Notes under the pieces: model-generated
What the model saw: only the letters and a program-made list of their open reading frames with translations
What the model was told of the DNA's origin: nothing
Database searches by the model: none
Shown: positions 6,237-7,841 of the stretch, piece after piece
Numbering within the stretch: position 1 is the first letter of the stretch
How the letters are laid out: every line of letters starts with the position of its first letter
Translations under genes and position numbers: made by a program
Source of the DNA: an uncultured Oscillospiraceae bacterium
GTDB taxonomy: Bacteria > Bacillota > Clostridia > Oscillospirales > Oscillospiraceae
Assembly (NCBI GenBank): GCA_900756715.1
Contig: CAAELC010000011.1
Span: 1-7,841, forward strand
Length of the DNA: 7,841 nt
Direction: 5' to 3'

Positions 6237-7154
6237 TTACTTGATCATGGAAGCCACTTCGGCAGCGAAGTCGTCTTCCTTCTTCTCGATGCCCTCGCCC
6301 TTCTCAAAGCGGACGGCATCCACAAACTTCACGCTGCCGCCCAGCTTCTTGGCGGCATCCTCGATATACTTTTCCACAGAGCCGGTGAACAGGTCGCCAC
6401 GGACGAACTCCATCTGCATCAGGCAGTTCTCCTGATAGAACTTGTTCATCTTGCCCATGACGATCTTCTCCTTGACCTGAGCGGGCTTGGCAGCCATCTT
6501 GGGGTCCTGATCCATCAGGGCCAGAGCCACCTTCTTCTCCTCGGCCAGCACATCCTCGGTGACCTGAGACTTGTCCCAGAAGCGGGGATTCAGAGCGGCA
6601 ATCTGCATGGCCACATTCTTACCGATCTCGGTAGCGTCCACGCCGCCCTCGACAGCCAGATTCACCAGCACGCCGATCTTGCCGCCGGCATGGATGTAAG
6701 GCACGGAGAAGCCTTCGCTGAAGCGGGCAAAGCGACGAATCTGAATGTTCTCGCCGATGACCATGACCTTATCGGGAATGGTCTGCTCCACGGTCAGGTC
6801 GCTGCCGGGATACTTGCAGGCCTTCAGAGCGTCCACATCGGCAGGGTCATTCTCGGCCACCACCTGAGCAATGTCCTTCACGAACTGGACAAACACATCG
6901 GACTTGGAAGCGAAGTCGGTCTCGGCGTTAACCTCAACCACCACGCCAACGCCGTTCAGCACAGCGGCATAGGCCATACCCTCGGCAGCCACACGGCCGG
7001 CCTTCTTGGCTGCCTTGGCCAGACCCTTCTCGCGCAGATACTCGATGGCCTTATCCACATCGCCGTCAGTCTCCACCAGAGCCTTCTTGCAATCCATCAT
7101 GCCCACGCCGGTCATTTCGCGCAGGTTCTTTACATCAGCAGCAGTAAATGCCAT
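6237..7154 (-). CDS. tsf: Translation elongation factor Ts
   Basis: A 305-residue cytoplasmic guanine-nucleotide exchange factor that recycles EF-Tu from its GDP form. The N-terminal UBA-like domain (about 1-55) shows VKNLREMTGVGMMDCKKAL and the usual GDVDKAIEYLREKG. The EF-Tu contact motif appears as ETDFASK, with D80 and F81 at the positions known from E. coli; the usual TDFV valine is alanine here, a mild change. The two core subdomains follow, and the C-terminus reaches EVASMIK near the end. The start is supported by GGAGG about eight bases upstream of the ATG. It follows rpsB by 92 bp, with a terminator-like hairpin between them, and is followed by its own terminator. Confidence 0.97.
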   Translation of the reverse strand: MAFTAADVKNLREMTGVGMMDCKKALVETDGDVDKAIEYLREKGLAKAAKKAGRVAAEGMAYAAVLNGVGVVVEVNAETDFASKSDVFVQFVKDIAQVVAENDPADVDALKACKYPGSDLTVEQTIPDKVMVIGENIQIRRFARFSEGFSVPYIHAGGKIGVLVNLAVEGGVDATEIGKNVAMQIAALNPRFWDKSQVTEDVLAEEKKVALALMDQDPKMAAKPAQVKEKIVMGKMNKFYQENCLMQMEFVRGDLFTGSVEKYIEDAAKKLGGSVKFVDAVRFEKGEGIEKKEDDFAAEVASMIK

Positions 7155-7188
7155 TTTATTTTCCTCCGATTCTTCAGTTTAAAAAAGC

Positions 7189-7213
7189 CGGGGCAGGGAC
7201 ACGCCCTGCCCCG
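7189..7213 (-). terminator. Intrinsic terminator or attenuator between rpsB and tsf
   Basis: A 10-bp perfect GC-rich stem (7189-7198 with 7204-7213) closes a 5-base loop. On the minus strand it is followed by GGC and TTTTTT (7186-7181). It has the full form of an intrinsic terminator, yet tsf starts only about 27 bases further on and no convincing promoter lies between. It probably acts as a partial attenuator that lowers tsf relative to rpsB. Confidence 0.8.
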
Positions 7214-7246
7214 TTGGTTCATTGGTTCAGCGGTACGCTTTTACAA

Positions 7247-7841
7247 TTACTCGGCAGCCTTCTCAGCCTCGGCTTCCTCGGTCTGCTCACCCTGACGGCC
7301 CTCGATCATGGCGTTGGCCATAATGGAGGAAATCAGCTTGATGGCGCGGATGGCGTCATCGTTGCCGGGGATGGGATAGTCGATCTCGTCGGGATCGCAG
7401 TTGGTATCGGCAATGGCCACAACGGGAATGCCCAGACGATGTGCCTCGGCAATGGCGTTGCGCTCCTTGCGGGTGTCCACAATGAACAGGGCGCCGGGCA
7501 GCTTCTTCATTTCCTTCACGCCGCCCAGATACTTCTCCAGCTTCTCGATCTCGCCCAGGTGCTTGATAACTTCCTTCTTGGGCAGCATGTCGAAGGTGCC
7601 GTCAGCCTGCATGGCCTTCAGCTGGTTCAGGCGGTCCACACGGGTGCGCATGGTCTTGAAGTTGGTCATCATGCCGCCCAGCCAACGGGCGTTTACATAG
7701 AACATGTTGCAGCGCAGAGCCTCGTCCTTGATGGCCTCCTGTGCCTGCTTCTTGGTGCCCACGAACAGCAGGGACTGGCCGCTCTCGGACAGCTGACGCA
7801 CGAAGGCATACGCCTCCTCCAGCTTCTTCACGGTCTTCTGC
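7247..7841 (-). CDS. rpsB: Small ribosomal subunit protein S2 (5' end outside window)
   Basis: The frame is open to the right edge, so the start codon lies beyond the window. About 198 residues remain; by alignment from memory with E. coli S2, roughly the first 43-45 residues are missing. S2 binds the 30S body near S1 and is needed late in subunit assembly. Family blocks are LLFVGTKKQAQEA, the NARWLGGMMTN segment, EKLEKYLGG, LFIVDTRKE, GIPVVAIADTNCDPD and the highly conserved IPGNDDAIRAI. The acidic tail (QTEEAEAEKAAE) is a common variable extension. A GTG at 7831 is an internal valine codon, because S2-like residues (QKT) precede it. The rpsB-tsf order is nearly universal in bacteria. Confidence 0.96.
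   Translation of the reverse strand, partial: QKTVKKLEEAYAFVRQLSESGQSLLFVGTKKQAQEAIKDEALRCNMFYVNARWLGGMMTNFKTMRTRVDRLNQLKAMQADGTFDMLPKKEVIKHLGEIEKLEKYLGGVKEMKKLPGALFIVDTRKERNAIAEAHRLGIPVVAIADTNCDPDEIDYPIPGNDDAIRAIKLISSIMANAMIEGRQGEQTEEAEAEKAAE

Noticed and set aside
7213..7231. Small tandem-like GGTTCATT/GGTTCAG repeat in the rpsB-tsf gap
   Set aside because: There are only two imperfect copies of about 7 bases, with no structure around them. It is probably chance.
6222..7295. Plus-strand open frame opposite tsf (357 codons), rich in L, H and G
   Set aside because: It mirrors the codon bias of EF-Ts on the opposite strand and crosses the rpsB-tsf intergenic hairpin. It has no recognisable protein family.

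Overview
The window looks like a chromosomal segment from an anaerobic, Gram-positive gut-type Clostridia (Oscillospiraceae/Flavonifractor-like). This rests on protein style, strong AGGAGG-type ribosome binding sites, moderately high GC, and a purine/molybdenum-enzyme gene context. The genus cannot be fixed from the sequence alone.

Layout. The left edge (1-738, + strand) is the C-terminal part of adenine deaminase. It converges on a six-gene minus-strand operon (6039 down to 797), and the two units share a perfect 40-nt palindromic terminator at 757-796. In transcription order the operon encodes a FecCD-type ABC permease, an XdhC-type molybdenum-cofactor insertion protein, an ABC ATPase, a class I SAM-dependent methyltransferase, a lipoprotein substrate-binding protein and a THEP1-like NTPase. 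The genes overlap or sit within about 20 bp of each other, and a sigma-A-like promoter (TTGCGA-N17-TATAAT on the minus strand) lies just upstream of the first. To the right, also on the minus strand, are tsf (EF-Ts, complete) and rpsB (ribosomal protein S2, 5' end cut by the window edge). An intrinsic terminator-like hairpin lies between rpsB and tsf, and another follows tsf.

How the genes may work together (inference). XdhC sits inside an operon for a FecBCD/MolBCA-like importer, which suggests that the importer brings in molybdate or tungstate, or another metal complex, for xanthine-dehydrogenase-family enzymes. Adenine deaminase next door makes hypoxanthine, the substrate of such an enzyme. 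The locus therefore reads as a supply-and-maturation module for purine-degrading molybdenum hydroxylases whose catalytic subunits are elsewhere. The methyltransferase and the THEP1-like NTPase are the least explained parts and the most interesting to follow up. No mobile elements, CRISPR arrays, tRNA or rRNA genes were seen.
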